From: Oscillospiraceae bacterium
GTDB lineage: Bacteria; Bacillota; Clostridia; Oscillospirales; Ruminococcaceae
Assembly: GCA_016303235.1 (NCBI GenBank)
Contig: JAEDMB010000056.1
Coordinates: forward strand, 1-11,614
Length of the DNA stretch: 11,614 nt
Direction: 5' to 3'
Numbering within the stretch: position 1 is the stretch's first letter; each line of letters begins with the position of its first letter. Positions 5,806 through 11,614 of this stretch are shown here, piece by piece. The notes under the pieces were generated by a model that worked only from the letters and a program-made list of their open reading frames with translations, was not told the DNA's origin and made no database searches. The translations under genes were made by a program, and so were the position numbers.

Positions 5806-7147
5806 ACTGTTCAGAAATATCAGCAGTAGTCGTTGTTGTTGATGCATTGGGAGCTGTAACAGTTCTTGCGGAAGTAGAAGTTTTTTCGGTTCTGTTGACT
5901 GTTACCTTTGAAGTACCGTATACCCATACATTATTATATTTCGGACATGATATTGATACATCATGTATAAATGAATCACTGTTTGAAGATTCATTGAGAA
6001 GATTTACATTTGCGACAAGGTCGCTTGCAGTAATATCGCTTATAATATCAGCAGGCCCTATAACAGTAACGTTTATGCTCTTTGCAATAATTTCGTAGTC
6101 ATAATTCGGCTGTGGATTGCTGATTGATATATCAGTTAAAACAAGCTGTTTTTTATCAAGATTATCATTGTTTAGCTTGACTGTAACTGTTTCGAGATTT
6201 GACTGGTTTATGTAGCTTTTTGTATCAACAGTGAATGTATTTGAATAATCTATATCAATATCACTGAGCGGTATTTTTGCAACTTCAAAAGTTTCCGGAA
6301 ATTCTGCGGAACTGTTTTCAGAGGCAAGCACGATATTGTCAGCGGATATTGAGAAATCCAGAAAGCTCTTGTCGAAATCTGCCGGAGCATTGAGAATAGA
6401 AACTGAAAGCCCGACTTTTTTCTGAGTGAGAACAGGTATATTAATCATAATATTATTTTTTTCAATATTAAGACCGCTGTTTTCAATAATGGAATTGTTT
6501 TCGTCATAAAGCCTTATTTCATCGCTCTGAAGATTGTATGAAGTATCAAGAGTAGCTTTTTTATGCGAAACTGCCGTGCATTTTGCGATTTTGTTAAGCT
6601 GTTCGGAAGGCCCTGTTATATTTATTACAGCAGGGTCGCAGGAGAGGTCATCACGGCTGAAAGTCTTTCCGTCTGCAAATGAAATATTAGGAATTTCGGG
6701 AGAAACCGGAAATTCACGTGTTTCTATTTTGTCAAGGACTATTGTTGCAGTCGAGGGTGAAACTGATTTTATTTCAAATTCTCTACCGCTTTTGCTTTCG
6801 ATTTTAATTGAAACGGTTTTCGTTCCGGAAGAAGAAATATTGTCGGTGACGAGTTTTGCAACAAGGTCATCGCCTTTAAGACCTCCTATTTCAGTACGGT
6901 TTCCCTCTATTTTGACATCAACCTTTTTTGTATCGCATGATATAAGTGAAAGACCGCTTGATTCTGAAAAATCTTCACTCAGTTCCATAGAAACGGGGAT
7001 ATTGTCAATATTTTTTGTCATAATTTCGTATTGTGTTATTGATATTATGAACCATAGTATTATAGCAATAAGAACTGACGAAATCACAGTTGAAAACTGA
7101 TTGCTTAAGGATTCTGAAATTTTCTGTTTTATTTTTGAGAAAGTCAT
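5804..7147 (-). CDS. cdaR: YbbR-repeat membrane protein, regulator of c-di-AMP synthase
   Basis: CdaR proteins bind and modulate the diadenylate cyclase CdaA from the outer face of the membrane. The 447 residues show a short basic N-terminus, one membrane helix at about 20-39 (TVISSVLIAIILWFIISITQ), and then a long extracellular region of about four YbbR-like beta-rich repeats (roughly 50-138, 145-237, 245-327, 333-418). Two repeats contain the recurrent phrase INITGPSE (175-182) and VTVIGPAD (360-367). The tail (421-447) is Ser/Thr-rich and probably disordered. The start ATG directly follows the cdaA TAA with no base between. Its ribosome binding site AGGAGG (7157-7162 on the opposite strand) lies in the last cdaA codons, which implies coupled translation. 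The stop adjoins the terminator hairpin. glmM, often third in this operon, does not follow on this side. Confidence 0.93.
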   Translation of the reverse strand: MTFSKIKQKISESLSNQFSTVISSVLIAIILWFIISITQYEIMTKNIDNIPVSMELSEDFSESSGLSLISCDTKKVDVKIEGNRTEIGGLKGDDLVAKLVTDNISSSGTKTVSIKIESKSGREFEIKSVSPSTATIVLDKIETREFPVSPEIPNISFADGKTFSRDDLSCDPAVINITGPSEQLNKIAKCTAVSHKKATLDTSYNLQSDEIRLYDENNSIIENSGLNIEKNNIMINIPVLTQKKVGLSVSILNAPADFDKSFLDFSISADNIVLASENSSAEFPETFEVAKIPLSDIDIDYSNTFTVDTKSYINQSNLETVTVKLNNDNLDKKQLVLTDISISNPQPNYDYEIIAKSINVTVIGPADIISDITASDLVANVNLLNESSNSDSFIHDVSISCPKYNNVWVYGTSKVTVNRTEKTSTSARTVTAPNASTTTTTADISEQ

Positions 7148-8032
7148 TTATTTTTTCCTCCTTTTGAGGAGACGTTCGACGGGAGTTTTTTTTGTATTTT
7201 TTATAATAGAATCCTGATTTTTTGAAATAAGCTCTTGAGTCAGGAGCTTTTTAAGCTTTTCATGTGTATAGTCACGTGTAAGAACGCCGTCCATAGCAAC
7301 AGAAATCTGCCCTGTTTCTTCTGAAACAACAATGACAACGGCATCGGAATTTTCACTCATACCGATAGCAGCTCTGTGACGTGAACCGAGCTTTTTATTG
7401 ACAAGTTCCTCTTTCTGGGGTTTAGGAAGAAAGCATGCGGCTGCAAGAATAATTCCGTCACGCATTATCACTGCTCCGTCATGCAATGGCGTTTTTGGAT
7501 AGAATATGTTTCCGAAAATTTCCTTGCTTGGCAGAGCATTAAGGATTGTTCCTGTTTCAATCTGTTCGCCCAGCTTTGTCTGACGTTCAACGACAATCAA
7601 AGCACCGGTACATGTTGCGGAAAGTTCAACGCATGAATCGCAGATACTCTGAATTGCATTGCTCCATTTTTCTGTTAGTTCGTCCTGTGATTCACCGAAG
7701 CCGAGCAGATTTAAACCGAATCTGGTTCTTCCGACTTTTTCCAAAGCACGTCGGAGTTCCGGCTGAAAGAGAATGATTATAGCAATAAGACCAATATCAA
7801 AGGCAGTTGAAATTATGTATTTTAATGATTTAAGGCCGACAATACTGCTTATGAAATATCCTAAGCCGAGAAGAACTATACCCTTGACAAGCTGTCCGGC
7901 TCGTGTTTCTCTGACGAGTTTTATAAGAAGATAGACGAGGTATGAAAGTATAGCTATATCAACGAAATCAACAACAGTTACAGTATTCAGAACGTTGAGG
8001 ATTGAATCAGTAACATCTAAAAGCAATGACAC
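7148..8032 (-). CDS. cdaA: Membrane diadenylate cyclase (c-di-AMP synthase)
   Basis: CdaA condenses two ATP into cyclic di-AMP, the second messenger that controls potassium and osmolyte uptake in Firmicutes. The 294-residue product has three N-terminal membrane helices (about 20-40, 49-66 and 71-90), a linker with FQPELRRALEKVGR (89-102), and a DAC domain. The catalytic DGA motif is at 185-187 (PLHDGAVIM) and the RHR motif at 218-220 (GSRHRAAIGMSE), both intact. The tail ends in a basic run. The start codon is GTG (8030-8032), supported by AAAGGAAG 7 bases upstream; a methionine in its place in a conceptual translation is the initiator reading of GTG. It has its own likely promoter at 8093-8120 and a hairpin at the 5' end of its transcript. 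cdaR abuts its stop, forming the usual cdaA-cdaR pair. Confidence 0.96.
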   Translation of the reverse strand: MSLLLDVTDSILNVLNTVTVVDFVDIAILSYLVYLLIKLVRETRAGQLVKGIVLLGLGYFISSIVGLKSLKYIISTAFDIGLIAIIILFQPELRRALEKVGRTRFGLNLLGFGESQDELTEKWSNAIQSICDSCVELSATCTGALIVVERQTKLGEQIETGTILNALPSKEIFGNIFYPKTPLHDGAVIMRDGIILAAACFLPKPQKEELVNKKLGSRHRAAIGMSENSDAVVIVVSEETGQISVAMDGVLTRDYTHEKLKKLLTQELISKNQDSIIKNTKKTPVERLLKRRKK

Positions 8033-8039
8033 GGAAACA

Positions 8040-8047
8040 CTTCCTTT
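8040..8047 (-). promoter_or_regulatory. Ribosome binding site for the GTG start of cdaA
   Basis: Read on the - strand this is AAAGGAAG, 7 bases before GTG at 8032-8030. No upstream in-frame ATG competes with it. Confidence 0.75.
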
Positions 8048-8064
8048 CTTATTTTTATTTTATG

Positions 8065-8089
8065 TATGAGGGCAGAAAATGCCCCCATA
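8065..8089 (-). promoter_or_regulatory. Hairpin at the predicted 5' end of the cdaAR transcript
   Basis: On the - strand RNA, UAUGGGGGC and GCCCUCAUA pair over 9 positions (one G-U) around a 7-base loop AUUUUCU. Downstream sequence is A-rich rather than U-rich, so it is a poor terminator. It lies just after the promoter and about 30 bases before the cdaA start, fitting a 5' stabilising or regulatory stem. Confidence 0.55.
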
Positions 8090-8092
8090 TTT

Positions 8093-8120
8093 ATTTTATC
8101 ATAAATGAAAATAATTTCAA
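8093..8120 (-). promoter_or_regulatory. Likely cdaAR promoter
   Basis: On the - strand, TTGAAA (8120-8115) and TAAAAT (8098-8093) are separated by 16 bases, and the -10 is preceded by TG one base upstream (extended -10). Each box differs from the sigma-A consensus at one position. The start would fall around 8086-8089, at the foot of the hairpin. Confidence 0.7.
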
Positions 8121-8131
8121 TAGTTTTTGCA

Positions 8132-9277
8132 TTATTTTTTATAGATTTCCAGATTTTTAATTAAATTAGCGATAGCATAAACCTCTCTTTCTGAATTGAA
8201 GACAGATGGAGAAAACCTGACTGTTCCCGTATCAGTTCCGAGTGCATTGTGTGCAAGTGCGGAGCAGTGGAATCCTGCACGCAGACAGAAACCGTTTTCG
8301 GAAAGTATCCGGGCAGTTTCCTCGGAATTTATTCCTTTGACATTAAAAGATATTATAGGAACATAGTGTGCATCAGGTGAACGGTAGATTATAATTTGAG
8401 GAATATTTTTAAGGGAATCTATAAATATATCGCAAAGGTGAGTTTCGTGGCTGAAAATTTTCTGCATACCGGTTTTTCTGATAAAATCAATGCCGGCTGA
8501 GACTGACATTATTCCGGGAACGTTAAGAGTACCGCTTTCGAGGGAATCGGGAAGAAATACAGGCTGTTTAAGGCTTGAGGAGGCACTGCCCGTTCCGCCC
8601 TGAATTATGGGATATATCGGAAATTTTCCGTCAGAAATCAGAAGACCTGTTCCGGATATTCCATAAAGTCCCTTGTGACCGGCTGTGCAGAGAATATTTA
8701 TTCCGTCTGTTATTTTTATATCAATAATTCCGGAGGTCTGTGCCGAATCGACTATAAAGCATATATTTTTTTCGTTGCAGAGCTTTGCAAGCTGTTTGAA
8801 TGGCAGAATCTGTCCTGTGACATTGCTTGCACCTGTACATACTATTGCTTTTGTGTCCGGAAGAATCAATTCACGGAAACTGTTCACGGTTTTTTCATCT
8901 TCCGGAAATACTCTTGCAACAGAAAGTTTTATTTTATTTTTGCGTAAAAGTTCAAAGGCAGGGCGGGCGGAGGAATTGTGTTCAAGTTCGCTTATAATCA
9001 TATGACCGCCCTGTGACATAATACCCTGTATTGCAAGGTTAAGGGCGTGAGTGCAGTTAAGCGTAAAAACAACGTTTTCCGGTTCTGCTCCGAAGAAATC
9101 AGCAATATTTTCCCTTGCACTGAATACTGCCGAGGAAGTTTTCTGTGAGAGCTGATGACCGCCTCTTCCGGCATTTCCGCCGTATTCCCTTATGGCATTG
9201 CTGACAGCATGACGTACTTCAAGAGGTTTAGGAAACGTTGTTGCAGAGTTGTCAAAATTAATTATATTTCTGTTCAT
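8132..9277 (-). CDS. Class V aminotransferase, cysteine desulfurase family
   Basis: This 381-residue PLP enzyme should remove sulfur (or selenium) from cysteine (or selenocysteine), leaving alanine and an enzyme persulfide. Visible residues are the N-terminal FDNSATTFPKP (8-18), H100 in the ELEHNS block, D177 in VDSAQ that contacts PLP, K202 in CTAGHKGLYG as the Schiff-base lysine, and C338 in LRAGFHCSALAH as the probable persulfide cysteine, followed by GTVRFSPSVFN. The set fits the cysteine desulfurase-like family found beside DUF3343 genes, rather than housekeeping IscS. I start it at ATG 9277 because AAGGAG (9290-9285) is 7 bases upstream; a frame open 16 codons further upstream runs through that site. 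Its start overlaps the preceding DUF3343 gene by 20 bases. No separate terminator is seen before cdaA. The physiological sulfur acceptor is unknown. Confidence 0.88.
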   Translation of the reverse strand: MNRNIINFDNSATTFPKPLEVRHAVSNAIREYGGNAGRGGHQLSQKTSSAVFSARENIADFFGAEPENVVFTLNCTHALNLAIQGIMSQGGHMIISELEHNSSARPAFELLRKNKIKLSVARVFPEDEKTVNSFRELILPDTKAIVCTGASNVTGQILPFKQLAKLCNEKNICFIVDSAQTSGIIDIKITDGINILCTAGHKGLYGISGTGLLISDGKFPIYPIIQGGTGSASSSLKQPVFLPDSLESGTLNVPGIMSVSAGIDFIRKTGMQKIFSHETHLCDIFIDSLKNIPQIIIYRSPDAHYVPIISFNVKGINSEETARILSENGFCLRAGFHCSALAHNALGTDTGTVRFSPSVFNSEREVYAIANLIKNLEIYKK

Positions 9278-9497
9278 CTTCAGACTCCTTTCGCATTTTT
9301 TCAAAAGGAACTGAATAGCTTTCAAGTATATCTTTTATTTCAGAGCAGTTTCCGGAAACGCTGATATAATATCCGCAACCGGATTCGGCACTGCTCGTAT
9401 TTCTTTTTATTTCACATAAATACCCTCTTGCCTTCAGAATTTTCTGAGCTTTCATAGCGAAGGTATATGAGGGCATATCAGCAGAACAAAGCATCAT
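9258..9497 (-). CDS. DUF3343 protein, putative sulfur/selenium carrier
   Basis: This 79-residue protein matches the DUF3343 pattern, a small alpha/beta domain proposed as a sulfur/selenium carrier. It has a first strand ending near C4, the helix TFAMKAQKILKARGY (12-26), a CEIKR strand, the SGCGYYISV segment with C41, and an EIKDILESYSVPFEKM helix-strand end (53-68). Two start choices exist. A GTG at 9506 lies inside the ribosome binding site itself (AGGGGTGAT, 9510-9502), so I prefer ATG at 9497, which is 8 bases past the GGGG core; the next codon is also ATG. The stop lies inside the desulfurase gene, a 20-base overlap that predicts coupled synthesis. The inferred role is to accept or deliver persulfide or selenide for the neighbouring desulfurase. 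Family membership is fairly sure; the chemistry is not shown. Confidence 0.78.
   Translation of the reverse strand: MMLCSADMPSYTFAMKAQKILKARGYLCEIKRNTSSAESGCGYYISVSGNCSEIKDILESYSVPFEKMRKESEDEQKYN
9285..9290 (-). promoter_or_regulatory. Ribosome binding site fixing the desulfurase start
   Basis: Read on the - strand this is AAGGAG, inside the DUF3343 coding region and 7 bases before ATG 9277. It rules against the longer N-terminal reading. Confidence 0.85.
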
Positions 9498-9550
9498 ATA
9501 AATCACCCCTCATATTGCAGTATTATATATTATTTTCCGCAATATATTAT

Positions 9551-9580
9551 AATATATGTAAAATATTGAAAGAATGTCAT
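9551..9580 (-). promoter_or_regulatory. Weak candidate promoter for the DUF3343-desulfurase pair
   Basis: On the - strand, ATGACA (9580-9575) is followed after 18 bases by TATATT (9556-9551). The region is so AT-rich that -10-like boxes are frequent. A better -10 (TATAAT, 9551-9546) has no matching -35 at the right distance. Confidence 0.3.
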
Positions 9581-9582
9581 TG

Positions 9583-9630
9583 ATTTAATTATAAATAACA
9601 TTTTATTTTTTAATATAATGTTAATTAAAT
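9583..9630. repeat. Split inverted repeat in the divergent region
   Basis: ATTTAATT (9583-9590) pairs with AATTAAAT (9623-9630), and AACATT (9597-9602) pairs with AATGTT (9617-9622). One arm has a 6-base insertion. It is almost all A and T, so chance is a serious alternative. Confidence 0.35.
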
Positions 9631-9746
9631 TTTCCTTGATTTTCAAAGAAAATCCGTGAATATCAACAAAATAAAATGAAAATTGTGTTGAAAACAGTAA
9701 AATTTTGTGATGTTCATAATTTGTTAACAACTTTTTGGAATTTCCG

Positions 9747-9755
9747 TGATATAAT
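9747..9755 (+). promoter_or_regulatory. Candidate extended -10 promoter upstream of the secreted-protein gene
   Basis: TGATATAAT gives a consensus -10 (9750-9755) with the TG extension, but no good -35 at 16-18 bases. The leader to the start codon would be about 90 bases. Confidence 0.4.
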
Positions 9756-9773
9756 TATTCAAAAAGTATAAAT

Positions 9774-9801
9774 TTGTTCAGATTTAACATATATTTATAA
9801 T
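9774..9801 (+). promoter_or_regulatory. Candidate promoter closer to the secreted-protein gene
   Basis: TTGTTC (9774-9779) and a consensus TATAAT (9796-9801) are 16 bases apart. The -35 keeps only its TTG. Transcription would begin near 9808, about 40 bases before the start codon. Confidence 0.5.
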
Positions 9802-9849
9802 ATGTGTTATATTGTGTATTGTGCTTGTTAAGAAAGGATTGATTGAGAA

Positions 9850-11614
9850 ATGAGAAATTCAAATTTTGACAGAAAAATCAAGATAGCTGCTTTGAGTTTC
9901 GTTATGGCAGCATCAATGACTGCTCCGGCAGTAGTTCCGGCTTTTACTACCGTTGCTGAATCCGTCAGTGTCGGCACGTCTCTTGCTTTAAAAGACGTTT
10001 ACACAGGATATACAGCTGAACTCGGTACAGCAGGAGTCAAGACTATTACTTTTACATGTGTTGCAGACTATACAGGCGGATTTACTTACGGATTTGGTAT
10101 AGGTACTGCTGAATCTCCTTACTGGCTTGAATATGACGGTACAAAATGGGCTGAAGAAGGTGCAGGCGTTGAACTTCAGGTTAAAGAGGGCGAAGAATTT
10201 ACCATAACAATTGACGTTTCATCTCTTGAACTCAGCTATAATCCCAAGTCGGATAAATACCCCGGCAAGTATGAATTCAGAAACTATTACAGCGGAAAAG
10301 GCGGTACTGTTCAAATCATATCTGCTGAGGCAAACGCTAAAACAACTCCTACTGACCCGACAAAGCCTACTGAACCGACTGAACCCACAGACCCTGATAA
10401 CCCCTCAATTCCGAATATTGATGTAATTCCGGATAATAACCTTAAGAGCGGTGCATGGTCTTTCAAGGACAACGGCGACGGTACAGCTACAATTTCAACA
10501 ACAGTTACAAAACAGCTTGATAACCTTGACTATACCCTTACAAAGGGATTTGATGAGGATTACTATGCTGAAAAAGGAGAAGAAATCACCGAAGAATCAC
10601 CGATAAACAGTCATAAATTTAAATATAGTGATTTCGGCATAACCGATTTGAACGGAGTCAGAATAGAATCACTTACTGCAACAATCGAATCCGATGTTGA
10701 TATGAAAACTCTTATGTATGGCGGAGGTCTTAACGTTGTACATGGTTCTCCTGCCGATACAGAATATGCTAAACAGGTTGCCGGTATTGAGGGCAAGGAA
10801 ACTGCCGGATACTGGTATAACGATATGGGTGCTGAAGAAATTGAAAAGTTTGAAAATGCCGGTGTTGAGTTTGAAGTAACTCCTGCACAGGGCGTGACAG
10901 TAAGCAATGCCGGAAAATATTATGAGGCATACTGGGAAGTTCCTCAGGAAGTTCAGCCACATGTTACAAACAAGGCATCAGATGCAATTTCTTTCCAGTA
11001 CTGGTATGGTGAAGAAGATGCCGAAGAATATACAGAACTTGATTCTGTAAGGCTTACATGTGTGGCTCTTACATATACCAAGACTGTTGTAGTTCCTTAT
11101 ACAAATTCAGTTAAAACTGCTGTTGACAAGGTTCTCACTCTCGGAAGTGATGAAACAAACAAGCTTGAAATTCCTTATGAGGATTTGGGTATTGATGAAG
11201 ACAAGGCTGTTTATGCAGTAAGATTTGATATTTCTGCTGACAAGGATATTAAAAAGCTTGTTTACTGCCCTGCAACTTCTGTAACAGCTGATGCCGTTAC
11301 AACAGAAAAATACTGGTATCAGGAAGATACTGACTATGTAGTTCTCAATGCCGGTGATACAGCGGAAATTATGTGGACAGCTCCTTCTTCAATTGCCGAC
11401 AGCACAGATATTCTCAAAAACTATATAGATTCTTCCGGAAAGCTTTTCCTCGGATACTGGTACGGTGAGGCAGATTCAGTAACCGTTGACAATATTGAGG
11501 TTTATTATGCAGATGTTCCGGTTACAACTACAACGACAACAACAACAACAACAACTACCACTACCACAACAACGACAACTACAACTACTACAACTTCCGC
11601 TACAACAACAACTA
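9850..11614 (+). CDS. Secreted multi-module protein with Pro/Thr and poly-Thr linkers (3' end outside window)
   Basis: The frame is open from ATG 9850 to the window end, 588 codons. A stop (TGA 9844-9846) sits in frame just upstream, and AAAGGA (9833-9838) serves as a ribosome binding site. Residues 1-37 form a signal peptide: basic start NFDRKIK, hydrophobic core to about 29, and cleavage plausibly after residues 30-36. Module A (38-161) is beta-rich with many aromatics. A TTPTDPTKPTEPTEPTDP-type linker spans about 165-185. Modules B (about 200-415) and C (about 418-557) each carry two YWY motifs, the second as YWYGE-x-D (384-390, 536-542), so they appear to be related copies. A run of 24 threonines (559-582) follows, then SATTTT at the edge. 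The architecture resembles fibre-binding or cellulosome-associated proteins of Ruminococcus, in which such linkers often precede a dockerin or another module. I see no glycosidase signature. Carbohydrate binding is an inference. Confidence 0.85.
   Translation, partial: MRNSNFDRKIKIAALSFVMAASMTAPAVVPAFTTVAESVSVGTSLALKDVYTGYTAELGTAGVKTITFTCVADYTGGFTYGFGIGTAESPYWLEYDGTKWAEEGAGVELQVKEGEEFTITIDVSSLELSYNPKSDKYPGKYEFRNYYSGKGGTVQIISAEANAKTTPTDPTKPTEPTEPTDPDNPSIPNIDVIPDNNLKSGAWSFKDNGDGTATISTTVTKQLDNLDYTLTKGFDEDYYAEKGEEITEESPINSHKFKYSDFGITDLNGVRIESLTATIESDVDMKTLMYGGGLNVVHGSPADTEYAKQVAGIEGKETAGYWYNDMGAEEIEKFENAGVEFEVTPAQGVTVSNAGKYYEAYWEVPQEVQPHVTNKASDAISFQYWYGEEDAEEYTELDSVRLTCVALTYTKTVVVPYTNSVKTAVDKVLTLGSDETNKLEIPYEDLGIDEDKAVYAVRFDISADKDIKKLVYCPATSVTADAVTTEKYWYQEDTDYVVLNAGDTAEIMWTAPSSIADSTDILKNYIDSSGKLFLGYWYGEADSVTVDNIEVYYADVPVTTTTTTTTTTTTTTTTTTTTTTTTSATTTT
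11524..11595 (+). repeat. Threonine codon tract (24 consecutive Thr)
   Basis: Twenty-four ACN codons in a row use all four third bases (ACA and ACT most, with ACC and ACG). It is a poly-Thr linker at protein level and an impure ACN trinucleotide repeat in DNA, likely O-glycosylated or extended outside the cell if the family habit holds. Further Thr codons follow to the window end after Ser-Ala. Confidence 0.95.

Larger units (their letters stand above)
9498..9849. other. Divergent AT-rich intergenic region
   Basis: About 350 bases separate the - strand DUF3343 gene from the + strand secreted-protein gene. I see no gene in it: the only frame of note on the - strand (9530-9730) begins with TTG, has no ribosome binding site and encodes a low-complexity product. 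It holds a 16-base AT palindrome (9542-9557), a split inverted repeat (9583-9602 with 9617-9630), a small hairpin GATTTTC/GAAAATC (9638-9654), a TTGTTAACAA palindrome (9721-9730), and candidate promoters in both directions. Confidence 0.8.

Noticed and set aside
6534..7100. 188-residue + strand reading frame opposite cdaR
   Set aside because: It is a shadow of the well-supported cdaR gene and has no ribosome binding site or family signal.
8065..8089. Hairpin before cdaA as an intrinsic terminator of the desulfurase transcript
   Set aside because: On the - strand it is followed by A-rich, not T-rich, sequence, and it lies after a good promoter; a 5' leader stem fits better.
8033..8131. c-di-AMP (ydaO-type) riboswitch in front of cdaA
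   Set aside because: The region is too short and shows only one simple hairpin.
9278..9325. Upstream extension of the desulfurase by 16 codons
   Set aside because: It runs through the AAGGAG site for ATG 9277 and adds a Lys-rich stretch not expected in the family.
9530..9730. 66-residue - strand reading frame in the divergent intergenic region
   Set aside because: It begins with TTG without a ribosome binding site and encodes Ile/Phe/Lys-rich sequence, as expected from AT-rich noncoding DNA.
10611..10962. Several - strand reading frames inside the secreted-protein gene
   Set aside because: They overlap one another and a long + strand gene with signal peptide and repeated modules.

Overview
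The window looks like chromosomal DNA from a low-GC anaerobic Firmicute, most likely a Ruminococcus-type member of the Oscillospiraceae. The evidence is AT-rich intergenic DNA, strong GGAGG-type ribosome binding sites, a cdaA-cdaR pair, a DUF3343-cysteine desulfurase pair, and a large secreted modular protein with Pro/Thr and poly-Thr linkers. This assignment is an inference from gene families and style; no rRNA or other marker is present.

Layout. (1) Positions 1-1128, + strand: the right-hand part of a restriction-modification locus. It holds the last 18 codons of a probable DNA methyltransferase, a TdeIII/MjaII-family type II restriction endonuclease and a 77-residue winged-helix protein, almost without gaps. 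(2) Positions 1243-5765, + strand: an operon-like block with a small three-helix membrane protein, a D-2-hydroxyacid dehydrogenase, proB and proA (glutamate to proline) and a TTG-started single-pass membrane protein with an acidic Pro/Glu/Ser-rich cytoplasmic arm. It ends in a near-ideal intrinsic terminator at 5771-5805. (3) Positions 5804-8032, - strand: cdaA and cdaR, the membrane c-di-AMP synthase and its YbbR-repeat regulator. They abut with no spacing and have a good promoter of their own whose transcript would begin with a hairpin. (4) Positions 8132-9497, - strand: a DUF3343 small protein overlapping a class V aminotransferase/cysteine desulfurase-like gene, a probable sulfur or selenium handling pair. 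(5) Positions 9498-9849: a divergent, very AT-rich regulatory region of about 350 bases. (6) Positions 9850-11614, + strand: the first 588 codons of a secreted multi-module protein that runs off the window inside a threonine tract.

Most of the window is ordinary housekeeping. The points worth a second look are the restriction locus with its separate winged-helix protein and an apparent scarcity of GGNCC sites, the uncharacterised membrane proteins flanking the proline genes, the cdaA promoter and 5' hairpin, the DUF3343-desulfurase coupling, and the duplicated YWY-containing modules of the secreted protein. I did not find a clearly new multi-gene system.
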